Source: Coturnix japonica (Eukaryota > Chordata > Aves > Galliformes > Phasianidae). Taken from it: a stretch of DNA of 64,000 nt. The notes beneath the pieces are model-generated. The model was not told the DNA's origin, did not search any database, and saw only the letters and a list, made by a program, of their open reading frames with translations. Shown here piece after piece: positions 1 to 25,700 of this stretch. The translations under genes and the position numbers were made by a program. Numbering within the stretch: position 1 is the first letter of the stretch; every line of letters begins with the position of its first letter. The stretch is taken from contig NC_029529.1 of the NCBI RefSeq assembly GCF_001577835.2, forward strand, positions 8,372,157 through 8,436,156, read 5' to 3'.

Positions 1-1072
1 TTTCTTTTTAAATCCAACCAATCAAAAGGAAAAACAAAGCAAAACAAAAAACCCAAAAGTGCAGAGTAAACTGAGGTTTGCAACCAAATCCCTCCAGCTG
101 TATCTCTGGTTTAACATGGGACAAATTCAGATTCAAGAGAAGCAGAACCTCTTTTCAACCACAGAGACAGAGATATCAGTAGAGAAACTCTTCAGACAGT
201 GTTTGCTGGACCTCATGTGTTTCCTCAGATCTCATTTGGTACTGAATGAACACTTGTGGGTTGCACTGCAAAACAAGTACCAATAAGTCAAGTATCCATT
301 AGATAATCAATACAAAGTCGTGTTTTCAGTGGTAATGGGCAAGTATGATGCCAAGAAATAGAACTTGCATTGAGGAAGTATCTTATTAATATATAAAAAC
401 TTAATTAAAAATGAAGACCTGCTTGTATTCAGCAGTTCATTTTTTCTCTCTGTTTCCTGTTTCACTGCTGCATTTCTGCATGTACTTTCCTACTCTTTTT
501 TTTTTTTTTTTTCCTGTCTTCATTCTCATTTTCAGTATTTCATGGGCTACTGTAACACTGAGCTGTGTGGCCAATAAACTGCATTTCATTACCTGCGTAC
601 TTTAAATGATGAAGATATATTTGGATTTCCCCAGGAAAATCTTATAAGGTACCTAAAGGCTGCTTAAAGTGCTAATTGTTTGTAGCCTCTTGTAAGTAAA
701 AGCTAATCACAGCCAAAATATAATGAAATGAAGAAATTCTATTATTTGAATTTATAGTTTCAGTTCGGCAGTTTACTAAGACCACATTTGTGTATGTATG
801 GACATGCACACATATAGATGTATGCAAAATGTGAATGTGCATAGGAATGCATAGAAGTTTTTTTTACTGTCCTCATTCTACTTTGAAGTTTGTCTTACAT
901 GTGGTCTTTCCAGTCCCCTCCAGTTGTTCTCAGACTTCAAGAGGAAATCTGCAGTTTTTCCTTCTTCTTTAGCATTTCTTTTCCTCATATCATTTTAAAT
1001 AACATTTGCTGATAACATCAAGCAGATATTTATGTCTTCTTTCATCAGTGTCCAGGAAAAAAATGTGTGTGT

Positions 1073-1099
1073 GGGGGGGGGGGCAGGGGGGGGGCAGGG
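1073..1099 (+). repeat. G-rich low-complexity tract
   Basis: Runs of 11, 9 and 3 G residues separated by CA, just after a short GT stretch. The tract lies in the intron upstream of the first MFSD13-like exon in the window. It could fold into a G-quadruplex on the + strand; that is inferred from base composition only. Confidence 0.75.
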
Positions 1100-1331
1100 A
1101 AACCTTTTAGGTGTGCCTATTGATTTCTAATTCACAATTAAGAACAGATCTAATGGTGCTTTCAGAGTTTGTTTCAAGACATGCTGCCATGTTTTAGTGT
1201 CAGCTTTGTGTGTTTGCAGGGCTGTTAGATTGGTTGGGTGTGTGTGTCTGCGTGTCAGATTAGGCATCAATTACCATTTTTTATTAAGAAAATGTGTTTT
1301 AAACAATCTTAAATGTTTTGTCTTCTTGTAG

Positions 1332-4300
1332 GGTAATTGTACAAGCTTCGTTTAGTTTGTTCAATTTGCCTTTGGCGGATATTGTTGATGCAGATTTAAT
1401 GAAGCACAAGCGAAGGTATGTCAGTCTTAACTGTTTTTCTTGAAATATTCTGTCTATTTGCCATGCTACTCTTCCATAAGTTAGATTATGGCAAAGTAAA
1501 GGCAGTGAGTGATCTGGGTGCTTGTCACAGAAGTACTTTCTGTGAGAACAACTTAGCACAAATAAAGAACTTGAATGAAGTTTCCTGCAGTTATTTCAGC
1601 GGAGCAATTTGAACAATTGACTACTTCATTTCTAGCTTTAATAGCACTGTATACTCCACGTTCTTCATGTTTTTTTGTGTGCGTGTTTATTCCTGTCAGC
1701 CTAAATTGAATTACTTTGTAATCCAATGCGTCCACTGTCACCTTTCTTCTAACACAGAAAAAGAGTTTAGAAAGTTTAACCTGTGCTACTCACGGTGCAA
1801 ATTTCAAAGTCTAAGTGGCTGCTGTTACCTCTCTGAAAAGAAATCAAAGATAAAACCCGCAGAGACCTTGCGTATGGAAACTCATAGATCTCTGGGATTG
1901 ATATCAAAGTGCAAATAGCTTCCTGCTGGTTCCATCAGTGATTGTATTAGTGCACATTCAATCTTGGTGGAAGGGTATTAGAGGACTTCACCCTCAAAGG
2001 TGAGAACTGGTGCAACACTTCCTTTTTTGGCCTCACAAGTGTATTCTTAAACTGTAACTAATTTTCCATGCTCTGTTCAGGTTAGTTTAGTTTCAGAGCT
2101 AACACTTGAACCTGAGTGCAAGTCATTTCAGAATTGGGGCCAGGTTCTATGGACCCCGGAGGTTTTTTACCTTTTATTTCCACAGAAAATGAAATCTTGT
2201 CATAATAGCTGGTCAATGTGGGAAGTGTATGAAATACAGCAGCAGTGTAAAACAAAGCCATCGTGATAGTTAGTGTTTGCATTTTAACAGCATTTAAAGT
2301 AACACAATTGTGATTGGTTCTATATACTCATAATACAGTGCTGTGTATTTATTTTTATTTTCTGAAATATTTAGATCACCACTTTCCTCTATGGTTTTTG
2401 GTACCAATGCTTTATTTACCAAGCCTGCCCAGTCTTTGGCCCCAATGCTTGTGGTTACAATACTGAATCAATTTGGTTATGAGAACCTGAATAATGAAGT
2501 TGCTCAGCCTGATCCAAGGTGAGTTCAAAAGGGATACTTTAAATCACAGGAACTGAAGTGAAGTAATCCTGTCATATGAAAAATGTTAATCTGCTGTTAG
2601 TTTTCATCACCTGCACTTTAGAAACATGAGCACTTCAAAAACAGCTTTCTGTGTGGTATTTTTCTGTTGTTGGGTAGAAATAGGAAAGTTTTCTAGTTTG
2701 TTGTTTTTGTTTGTTTGCTTTTAAGAATAAGCCTTCTATCAAGCATTACGCTTAAGGATACCTACCTAATTTTGGGGGGTTCAAAAAGGATACATTGCAA
2801 TATTTAACTGCTTTTGTTTCTATGTGAAAAAGAAATGTTTGAGGTTACCAAATGCTTCTTATTAACAGAGGTGCAGTCCTGGCTGCTGTGTTTTGTTATC
2901 TCGTAAGTCTATTTCCTTACATGCATAATCTTAATAGGGTTGCAGCTAAGATTTTTTTTTTTTTTTTTTTAATTTGAGAGAAAGCATTTTAATCACTGCA
3001 GGGAGGGAATTTCCATCAAGGAGTACCATTTTGACTTCAGTACTACTTACCATTCTAATGCTAATGATTTCATTGCTTTCCCTAGAGACCTTAATGCGGA
3101 GCATAAAGCCATGGTTGCTGGTTAACACATTATAAATGCATGGGCTTTTATAAAAACAAATTATCAGGGTTTACACTAAAAAGGTCATAGACTTTTATGA
3201 ACAACAAGAAGAAGTGACAGCATAAAGAATAACTGAAGTCAGGACTAAGAGGCAAAAATCAGTCTGATTGGGGTTTGCTTGAAAGAACAACATAGATATC
3301 CTAGGAGGTATATAGATCCTCTAAATTCCATGTAGAAAGTTTAAAAAATACATAGAAAACAGCTGTATACATAGATTTTGTGGAGGTTGGTCTTCAAGGA
3401 GAAAAGGCTGATTTTGTGTCCTTTAATGAAGAAATGTACAGCATAAAAGGACAACAGGTGGTCCTCTGGAAAGCATCCTGACATAAAGAAGGCTTAAGTT
3501 TAAGACTGTGTGTGAGAAAGGTTCCTTTGATTTCAATGCATTCTGTAGATATCCAGCCAGAGAGAAGATGTGAGGAGGACACAAACCTCATTATAATGTC
3601 AAATAAGATCACTGATTTTTGCAGAAGAGCGATGTGATTGAGTGGCTGTTGAATTGTGAGAGTATTTTGTAGTGGAAGTTAGCTTCAGAAGTATTTTTGC
3701 TTTTGCTTTTTAATGCAATATCGTTATAATTTGAGGAATAGCTTGTAGACAGAGTGGTTGTAGTTGCTTGGTTTTTTTTTTCTTTTACTCCATCACTGTA
3801 ACATCAAGCATTACCTGTCCCATAAGGCTTGATTTTTTTCCTTATTATCATTTTATTTTACAATTAAGTAGATACACAGTTTACAAACGCCCTCTTCTGG
3901 AGAGCTGCCGCAACAGCAGTTAACTTCTACAAACGTGCTTTTCAATTCGTCCTTCAGTGAAGGGCTCTTCTTATCGGTGCTTTAAACCATAGATGTGTTT
4001 GTATTGAATTGCTGGAATACATCGCTTTCTGTTCAGACCGAGGGAAGCCTGGGGAAAGTCTGTGTTTTATTCCTGCATGAGAAAAGAATGCCTGAAGATG
4101 GGAAACTTGGGATGTCAATGGTATAATTCATTACTGTGATGAAATGTGAGCTCTGACGTTTTAACACAACATAAACTGGTATTGTTCCACTGAAACTAAA
4201 TCAGGATTGCAGTAGTGAAGGTCAGTAATTTGGCAGATGTTCTTTCTCTTTTGTCCCTTGTTTTGTATAAACGTGGAAGAATTTAGTGTTCAAAACTGCA

Positions 4301-5965
4301 ATTCTCTTTAGTGTGTAGAAGAGGCAAAGTACAAACCCCACCATGCTGTTAACTTGTCTGAGTTCTGTCTTCAGCTTCAGAAATTTGTCCAAGGCATCCC
4401 TGCTGGTGCTGCTGATACCAGAAACCATCGGCAGTTGTGATGGTAGTGTGCATGATGTGGCCCTTGTTTACTTGTGCTGAAAATGCAGTTGAGTACAGGC
4501 CAGGAAACAACTTCCAAGTGGTAAATTGTTGCCTCTGCCAATAAACATTGGCTGTGGACCAGTGATATACTGGTTAACAGTTTGTATTTCTTAAATGTGA
4601 TTGCCCGAGTGATTAATTCATGTGAGAGCCTGTGGGCTTTTGTTTCCTTATGGAGCATTAGCATGTACGTGATTTGAGATAGACTGTGATCAGTGTGGGT
4701 GTGTGTAGCTATGTACTAAGGAATAAATGTAGGTTATGCTGGAGATTGTGAGCATTTTTCTGTTACAGTGAGACATGAGTTCATTCTTTTATGATTGAGA
4801 TAAACTCTTAAGATTTCATTCAAAACCCTGCTCAGTTTTACAGGACTTTTGTTCACAGATTTCAAGGCTTTTTGCATTGTGTCCATAGCTGTTCTGAGTC
4901 TTCAGTCCTCATCCCTGAATGCTAAGGAAAAGAAGTAAATGATAAAAACTGATTTTCTGAAATATAATTTAGGTCCTATTTCTCAGCTTGAGTTGACATT
5001 CCTGATATTTAAGTAATTAAAATCCAATAATGAACAGAGTGTCAGTAGATGATTCCAGTTACTCAATGAATGCCAGAATGTGTGCTTTGAGTGTCAGAAA
5101 CCACACTGGGTATCAGAAGAAGAGTTATGTGTGTCTCATATTCTCCTTTGTGATTCATAGTTGTGGGTGCTTTTATTCCTTAAGAAGATTTAGATCAAGA
5201 AATACCATTCATCCAGGAAAACGAATGAGAATCTGTGTATTATGTTGGTGGTTTCCATTATCTTGTAAAAATTTATTTCAAAACAGTGAGATGAAATTAG
5301 TCTTCCCATTTCAAGCAGCCAATTTATTGCACCACACCTGCGCTTTGTGCATTAATCATAACTCCCACCTTGCATTCAGCAACTATAGTAACATGCTATG
5401 TGGATAGCTAGTAATTCAGATGTGAAATAATTCCATATCAAACTGCTTGCTCCTACTGCTGTTTTTCTCTCTCTTCCAAAACATGCAGCACCACTAAACC
5501 TTTTCTGATGCTCTGTTCTATAATTGAATCACATTGCTTTAAATTATTTTCTGTATTAAATAATACAGATGTGTAGTAATGTAGTTATCTCATTTCCTCC
5601 CAGCTATTATGAGAGAAGTAAACACTATGAAATATATCTGTATGTAGAATCACAAAATATAACTGAAACGTATTTGATATCTGAGATATTTCCTTTATTT
5701 AGTATTGATTGTTCACAGTAATGTGTATGTGAATATTTAAGATGAATGCTTTAAAGTAATTTGTTATGAAACGACCATAGAAAATGATTCTCCTTCATCT
5801 TAAAAGCTTTAACATGTTTTCATGTTTTTCACCAGTCTGTTTGTAGGTCTTCATGATGCCATGTTCTATTTGATCTGTCTGGTTCCACTTGGCGTTGCAG
5901 TCATACAGATCCTGACGTGGACTCCCTTTTCAATCCAGAATAGTCATATGACGGCTGCACACTGA
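1332..5965 (+). CDS. MFSD13B: MFSD13/TMEM180-family membrane transporter-like protein, last three coding exons (5' part outside window)
   Basis: Three exons join in frame: 1332-1415, 2375-2518 and 5836-5965 (TGA at 5963-5965), all with GT-AG borders and the same split AG|N phase. They encode about 119 C-terminal residues. The first exon, with LADIVDADLMKHKRR, matches the TMEM180/MFSD13A stretch around TDLVDEDLVLNHRKQ. The second carries SSMVFGTNALFTKPAQSLAP, a transmembrane segment with the conserved TKP. The third carries FYLICLVPLGVAVIQILTW, the last membrane helix, and a short polar tail. The family belongs to the major facilitator superfamily; its substrate is not established. The symbol is chosen from gene order, because human MFSD13B, as I recall a pseudogene, lies near METTL9 and OTOA. 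MFSD13A itself is the alternative. The 3.3 kb intron 2519-5835 holds no gene I can support. No exon is recognised in bases 1-1331, taken as upstream intron. Confidence 0.8.
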
Positions 5966-6934
5966 ATATTTGACTGTTGGTAATTAAATGGACCATACCA
6001 CAAAAGACTTAGCATATATTAAGTGTGAAAAAGCAAGATGGCCTTAAGCAGACTGTTAGACCAAATACAGTTTGAGCCATTTCAGTAGTGTTGCACCCAT
6101 CTCTGTAATGGAAAATAATTCACATTCAGCCTTAATGATGAGCCTATATAGAGAGGGTTTTGAGTTGAGTTATTTGAAAGTATCGTGCTTTATCCATAAT
6201 TACTACCAAAGTTGTTTTTGGTGTATACTGGTCACTGTTACCTGCTTTGAAGAATGGATATGGCAGATCAGGTGAGGGAATCCCAGCTCAGCACTTGGAA
6301 TTTGAGGGATGTTTGTTCTTAGCTTTACTGAATGGTGGTGGATGAATTCGGTCATAGCTGATGAAATGTCAGATCTTTGGGGTTAGGCCATAAGAGCCCA
6401 GAGGGACGTCCCTCAGGGATGGCAAAGAGATGAAGAAAAACATATAGCTGGTGTCCAGCTGGCCAGTATCAACTCAAAGCTGCCAGCTGCTACAGGAAGA
6501 GACCCTGTACAAAAATCTCTGTAAAACTAAATAAGGAAAATATTTAAATGTTATTCAATTAAGTGTGATGGAAAAGGCGCCATACTTCCTCCTTGGCTTT
6601 CACAATGTCTGCATTTGGTGGCAGGTAGATGTAGTTCCTGGCGTTTTGAATGGGCAAATTGTTTTGAGGCAGTGTTGTTAGTTTATACCAAATGTCATTG
6701 TGGTAAGAAAAACGTGAGCATATGGATATAGCAGCGTTCAGTACGTCGGGACAAATCTTAGTGCACACATTAAGTCCAACTCTACCTGCTTAGTAGTTTG
6801 AGATTGGCAGATTCGTTTGTGCTCACCACTGAATTTAATTGATGAATCATTCATCCAGTTGATGTTAATTTCTGATTTAGCCTCACCAGAATCTTTTCAG
6901 GCAAGTTTTTGAATGGATCCTGTGATTTTTCTAG

Positions 6935-6940
6935 AATAAA
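6935..6940 (+). terminator. Candidate poly(A) signal of the MFSD13-like gene
   Basis: AATAAA about 970 bases after the MFSD13-like stop codon. It is the first canonical hexamer I noticed after the stop. The 3' UTR between 5966 and here contains no other gene I can support. Confidence 0.4.
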
Positions 6941-8160
6941 GATTTCTTTATACTATTTCAGAAACATTGAATCCTATCTCTGTTTTGCACACACTGTCCT
7001 AATTCTCTTGCTATGAGGGCAGGAGAAAGCAAGCATATTTAATCACATCCATAATCAATCTAAAAGAGAAGTGAAAAACTGGCTTCAATTGAGGCGGTGG
7101 TCTTACTACAAGAGATAGTGGTAGGAAGCTGACAGTGTTTCATCACTGACATAATTTGTTCTCCTTTTCTCTGTCATTCATTAAACTTTGTTATCCTTTG
7201 CTAAACCAACACGATTGCTCTTGGCCACGAATCAAATAATGGATGATCAAATGCAAAAGCTCAGTGTCTTTTAACAGCTGTTTGCCTGCTTTCTCTCCCT
7301 ATTAGCTCATAGTATCTGAGTTTGGAGTCGTACTGCTGGAAAAGTGCCACAGTTTGTTCTTGATGATTTAACAGCGTTTAAAAATAGCTTCATAGTGATA
7401 GTGGGAATGTAAGTATGTATAATATAGAATAGGAAGTGTTTTGATAACATCAGAGAATGGGAAGTGTGATGCTTCATCTCGTTACTTCATAGAGTTTCTT
7501 TAGAAGTTCTGCGAATTTTGATCTTAATACGCAACATGACACAATAATACACCGTATTACAGTAATACATTGATAAGGTGTCTATCAAATTGTCATTTAA
7601 TAGTAAGAAATGTTGCTGTGTGATTAGTTATGACCTGAAGGAAGAGTAAATGACATCAAAGAGTATTGAAGTAGGAAAAAAAGAGATTCATTTCTTGTGT
7701 AGCCCACAGCTGGCTCCTCTTGTTCTGTACCAAGAACAATGTCCTGCTGTGACTGGAACTGCTCGGTAATTCCTGAACACATTGGGTCGATAGACTAGTG
7801 GGGTGTTTACATTGGAGTGTGGCTGTGTATCTTAGTTGGAGCTGTCGGGAAAGATGAGGAAGGAAAGGACAGAACAGTTCAGATAAGCCACATCTCCACA
7901 AGTAATTGTGAGCTCTATCCCGTCAGCTCAGGAAGAAGGTTTTGTAAAGGCACATATGGAGACTCAGCGGTGTCGGTCTGAACGGAGCTGGATGGACCCG
8001 CAGAACCAGGAGGCGTTTGTGAACGGAATGTTGCCTCATCGAAAATCCCTTCTCCCCACGGTATCGGTTTTGATCGTCTGATTTTGATTACTCGTTCTGG
8101 TAGTCGCCTTGTTGTAACAGTAACAGAAGCCAGAGCTGTTATATTTCAGTTCTATTTCCG
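6941..8160. other. Intergenic DNA between the MFSD13-like gene and METTL9
   Basis: About 1.2 kb of AT-rich unique sequence. I see no exon homology, RNA gene or recognisable repeat in it. It ends where GC and CpG content rise sharply into the METTL9 promoter. Confidence 0.5.
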
Positions 8161-8367
8161 TGCTTAGGGCACACTGCAGCTGCACGTGCCGTGTTCCTGG
8201 GTCACTCCCTCGCACGCTGTGCACGCACTCACACTGTGCGCAGTTCGCGCTGCACGTGCTGCACGGTGCGGTGCAACGCCGACCATCCCGCGCCTCGCGC
8301 TGCAGCAGCTCGGGGCACGCGGCTGGCGGGGCGGGGCGAGCGGCGGGTCGGACACCGCCATTGGGCG

Positions 8368-8690
8368 CTGTGAGAGCGGTGAGGGCTGTGTGAGCTGAGT
8401 GTGAGCTGTGTGTGAGCAATGTGAGCTGTGTGTGAGCAATGTGAGCTGTGTGTGAGCAGTGAGAGAGCTGTGTGTGAGCAGTGTGAGCTGTGTGTGAGCT
8501 GTGTGCGCTGTGTGTGAGCTGTGTGTGAGCTGTGTGTGCTGTGTGTGTGCTGTGTGTGAGCTGTGTGTGAGATGTGTGTGAGCAGTGTGAGCAGTGTGTG
8601 AGCTGTGAGGGCTGTGTGTGTGAGCAGTGTGTGAGCAGTGAGAGCTGTGTGTGAGCTGTGTGTGATCAGTGTGATCAGCGTGAGCTGTGT
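8368..8690 (+). repeat. GT/GA-rich minisatellite (units of about 16-20 bp)
   Basis: An imperfect tandem array of GTGAGCTGTGTGTGAGCA-like units with interspersed GTGTGTG stretches and a strong G+T bias on the + strand. It ends about 220 bases upstream of the METTL9 start codon. The array leaves frames open on both strands, giving His/Thr/Leu-rich or Val/Ser/Cys-rich translations that are repeat artefacts. Confidence 0.85.
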
Positions 8691-8853
8691 GGGCAGCACC
8701 GCCCCGCCATCCCGCGATTGGCGACAGGAAGCGCGGAGCGGGCGCGCGCCAGTCCCGGCGTGTCGCATCGAATCGGTCCGGCCGGGTCCCGCCGCCTTGA
8801 CGCCGCGTTCCGCCCCGAGCTGGACGTGCGGGCCCTGCTGGGGCGCCGCTGCC

Positions 8854-8889
8854 ATGGAGAGGGGAGACGGCGGCTGCTGGAGGGGGTGA
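8854..8889 (+). promoter_or_regulatory. METTL9: Upstream ORF in the probable METTL9 5' UTR (11 codons plus stop)
   Basis: The ATG at 8854 sits in an optimal Kozak context (GCCATGG). It opens a short frame encoding MERGDGGCWRG, with TGA at 8887-8889, 19 bases before the METTL9 ATG and in a different frame. The METTL9 ATG has a weaker context with C at -3 and A at +4. If the transcript starts upstream of 8854, this ORF should reduce or regulate METTL9 initiation. That depends on the unknown transcription start. Confidence 0.5.
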
Positions 8890-8908
8890 CTCCGAGCCCC
8901 GTCCCCCG

Positions 8909-22283
<13,375 letters not shown>

Positions 22284-22390
22284 GCGTACATGAAGTAAAT
22301 CTCCAGAATCAAAGCCAAGAAGCAGCCTCTGAAAGAGGGATTTGATTTGCGGTTACGTGAAGGGAGGGAATTTGTGGGATTGCCATGCTA

Positions 22391-22396
22391 AATAAA
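22391..22396 (+). terminator. METTL9: METTL9 proximal poly(A) signal
   Basis: AATAAA 108 bases after the METTL9 stop codon, the first canonical signal in the 3' UTR. Confidence 0.6.
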
Positions 22397-22785
22397 TACC
22401 TTGTAAGAATTTTAATGGCCAGAATACTAATGTATTTCTTTGTAGTGTGATTAGGAAGGTTTTGTTTTTAATTTTTAAATGGACTCTTTGGATGAGAATT
22501 TCTTTTTCTATCAGCTCCTAAACCAACAATGCATTCTGCTGTCCAGCAGTAACAGGGGATATTTTTTAAATTCTTACCTGCAACAGGGCTCAGATCCAAA
22601 CAGAAGCAATAGTCCTAGTGAGGAATCTGATACAACGCAAATTGTTGTACAAGAAATCACTTGAAATCTTGCAATAGTTATCCACTTATTTCAAACCTTG
22701 CTGATTATAAACTGTTTAAACGGATATTCTTCCATGCTAAGTTGCTTTTTCTCTTACTGTCATTCTTCACGTTTTTATTCATGCT

Positions 22786-22791
22786 AATAAA
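22786..22791 (+). terminator. METTL9: METTL9 distal poly(A) signal
   Basis: A second AATAAA about 500 bases after the stop codon, followed by a T-rich stretch, would give a longer 3' UTR. Which site is used cannot be told from sequence. Confidence 0.45.
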
Positions 22792-25700
22792 CTTTTTTGA
22801 GATGACTTTTTGCATTAACTTCTGTGTTCATTTTTGTAACCATGGTCATGCTTGTTCACAGCAGCAGCTCTTCGTGTTGAGAATTGCGCTCTCAGTGGCA
22901 ACACAAACTTGAGTTTATTAAAACAGTATTTGAAGTATTGCTTTGAGGGATAACAGTCCACAAAAAATGTATCGCTTTCGGTTGGGTTTCTTTCATGTTC
23001 TTCTCAATGCCTCATAAGTTCTCATTGCTTTTGCATATGCCATTTTCCAGCTACAGAGGTTATGGTAGAGCTTGCCAAAACTATGCCTTAAACTGATGGA
23101 TTTGATAATAAACTTTCAAAGTGAATTGTTCCCATAAGCTTAAAGAATTTGCAGGCAGTTTCTTGCAGTCCTTCTCTAAGTAAAACTGCCTCTGAGCCTT
23201 TGGCCTCAGGGGACCAGATTGATTGCAAAGGTTTAAATAGCTTGGAACTCTTTTTTTTTTTTTTTTTTCCCCTCCAGGAACACAAAGTGTTTGTTTTAAC
23301 ATGTCTTATTTTAAAAGCCCTGTTAAAATGGCCAGTTTCTGGCAGTTGGGATAAAACCTTCCTTTAAAACTACAAGCGGCGTCACCAGGAAGCAGTACAG
23401 AACTGGCAGGCCTATGTCTTGTCTTGCTTGGGATGTAAGTGCTGTGAGACAGCAGAGAAACCTCAGCTTGTAGATCAGCTGGTAAGTGAAGCAAGAACTG
23501 ACTTATCTTTTGCTTTTCAAGTATAAACAAGATATTTATTTAACAGTTGGTGATCTCATGTCAGGTATGTTTCAGCTTGTCTTTTTAGATTTATGTTTGA
23601 CTTCCTTTTCCTGATATCTGCTGATTTCTCTTGCAAAGTTAATAGCCTTTTTTTCTCAGTCTTTGTGAAAGATTAAGTGTTCTGTAGTAAGAGGCGAGAG
23701 GTTTCATTGCTGTTTGTTTTTTTTTTCCAACAGTAATTCAGGCTCAGCGTTATCCTGATTTCAGCATCTGTTACTGAATTTCAGCACAGCGTGCAGTGGA
23801 ACTTCTCTGTTGGAAAAATGAACTCTGTTTGCTTTAGAATGAACCCATTCTTTCCTTTTGCGTTATTTGGACCTATTTAGTAATGGGAAAATACGGTTCT
23901 CATGTAATGAATTTGGCTTCATTTAACAAATCCGTAAATGGCACTTGAAAGTTTTGCTCTCGCAGGTTATAATCACGTGAGAGATTGGGAGCAGGGGAAG
24001 CTCTGTGACAGCTTCCTTGCTTACTAACTCGGTATCTCGGGACACTTGTCACACACACACTTGTATGGTCGTGTTATCTTTGCTATTAAAACAACGCACA
24101 ACATAGTGAAAGTAAATTAAAGCATCACAAATACATTGAGTGTAATCAAAACACTGCAATCCTGTTCTTTGTTCTAACTCTCTGATAGTTTTGCCTTGTT
24201 TTCCTTTCCATGATGTAGCTGTTAAGTACGCAGTCCCCCTGCCATCCCTGTCCTGCAATAGGGATGGAGGTGTGTAAGTCAATTCTTAGTGGTACAATGA
24301 GCAGTATTTTGCCTTGGAGAATAACTGAACTATCTGTTCTGTCAGGGTGGCGCTGGATGTGTTGCATCGCAGGAGAAAAGACGCAGTGCAAAAGCATGGT
24401 GTAGTCAGGAGCTTTCAGCAGAAACTTGGCAGAGATTCATCTCAAGAAGCCATAGCCCCCTTGGCTGGGTGGTCCAAGGTACAGTCAGTTCCAACCCTGC
24501 TGCCAGGAGCTCAGTGTGGGGAGTTGGGAGGTACCGGGCTGTACCAGTCTGGCCCAGTTTGTTGCCCCTATACATCCTGTTGAAAACTCTTTGTCTCAGA
24601 ATGAGGAGGCAAGTCCTCTGCTACTGTCGGAGTCTCTTGTCCTCTGAGTTCCCATAGCAGGACCTTTCCCCTCCGCTCTGACTGAAGGCTGGGTGGGCAC
24701 CTGAAGCTGTAGGGCATTCCCTGCCCTGCTCTAAGGGGTCCTGGCTGCAGCTGCCAGCTCCTTGCACTGTGGAGCGCAGGGAAGGAGACACACGTGGCAG
24801 AAGCAGGTAAAGTGCTTGGCTGTCCCCACTGATGCCACAAGAACTCAGCAGCTCTCTTCTCTGCCTTCCCCTTTCTTCTCTCCCTCCCTCTGCAGCCTGA
24901 ACCCCCTGAGTGTTCCCATGCTGCTGCACTTTAGGGCTTTTTTGTGGAGATGCTGAGAGCCTGGCTGCGAGGGGGAGAAAAGGCACTCAGCGTGTGAGGC
25001 TATCAGCAAGACTTCTGATTATGAGGTTAGTTTTCTGATTATCTGGCTTCAGATAAGGTACTGGCTGCATCGAAGAGGTGGGTGATAAAGTGTCTAGGAT
25101 TTCTTGACATGTAAGAGCGTGTGTTTTGGGAGCAAGAGCAGGGGCAATCTGCAAGCTCCTCATAACCTGGGAGTCCAGCAAGAGATGTCTCGGAGATCTG
25201 CTCATAGCATGTGCTGCCATGGTGCAAGGAAAACTCTGCAGGGAGATGCTGGGTGGAAGCTGCAGAGCTACAGGCTGATTTGGGGTTGCCTAAAAGCTCC
25301 AGGGAACTTCTGCAAATGGACTGGTTTTAGTGACAAAGGAAATACTTAATCTCACAGATTCTTATCAAGCAGGGCTATTTCACTGCATATCCTTTATACC
25401 TGTTAGTTGTCTACTGCAGTTAGCCAGGACAGAAGAGAACTTCTCTTAGAGTTTAATCTCCTTATATATTAACTTGGTATGCCTTAATTAAAATACTCCC
25501 TGTGATCAAAGTGAATGAGTTGGAATAAAAAAGTCAGGATTGACATTGATAGCATGATTTAAACCATGCAGAGTAATCAAACCTTACTGCAAAATTAATA
25601 GGGCAGTAGCAGAAATAAACACAAGAAAGTTCATTGTCCGGGAAACCAGATATGTCTGAATGAGAGAGGTGTAGTGCAGCACTCCCAGAGGAGTAGCTGA

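Noticed and set aside
59-286. Open frame with VEKLFRQCLLDLMCFL considered as an upstream MFSD13-like exon
   Set aside because: It does not align with the expected FLWFVSMDLVQVF region of the family and lacks convincing splice borders.
6340-6530. Possible repeat fragment (GCCATAAGAGCCCAGAGGGA region)
   Set aside because: The wording slightly resembles avian repeat ends, but no diagnostic CR1 motif is present and no family could be named.
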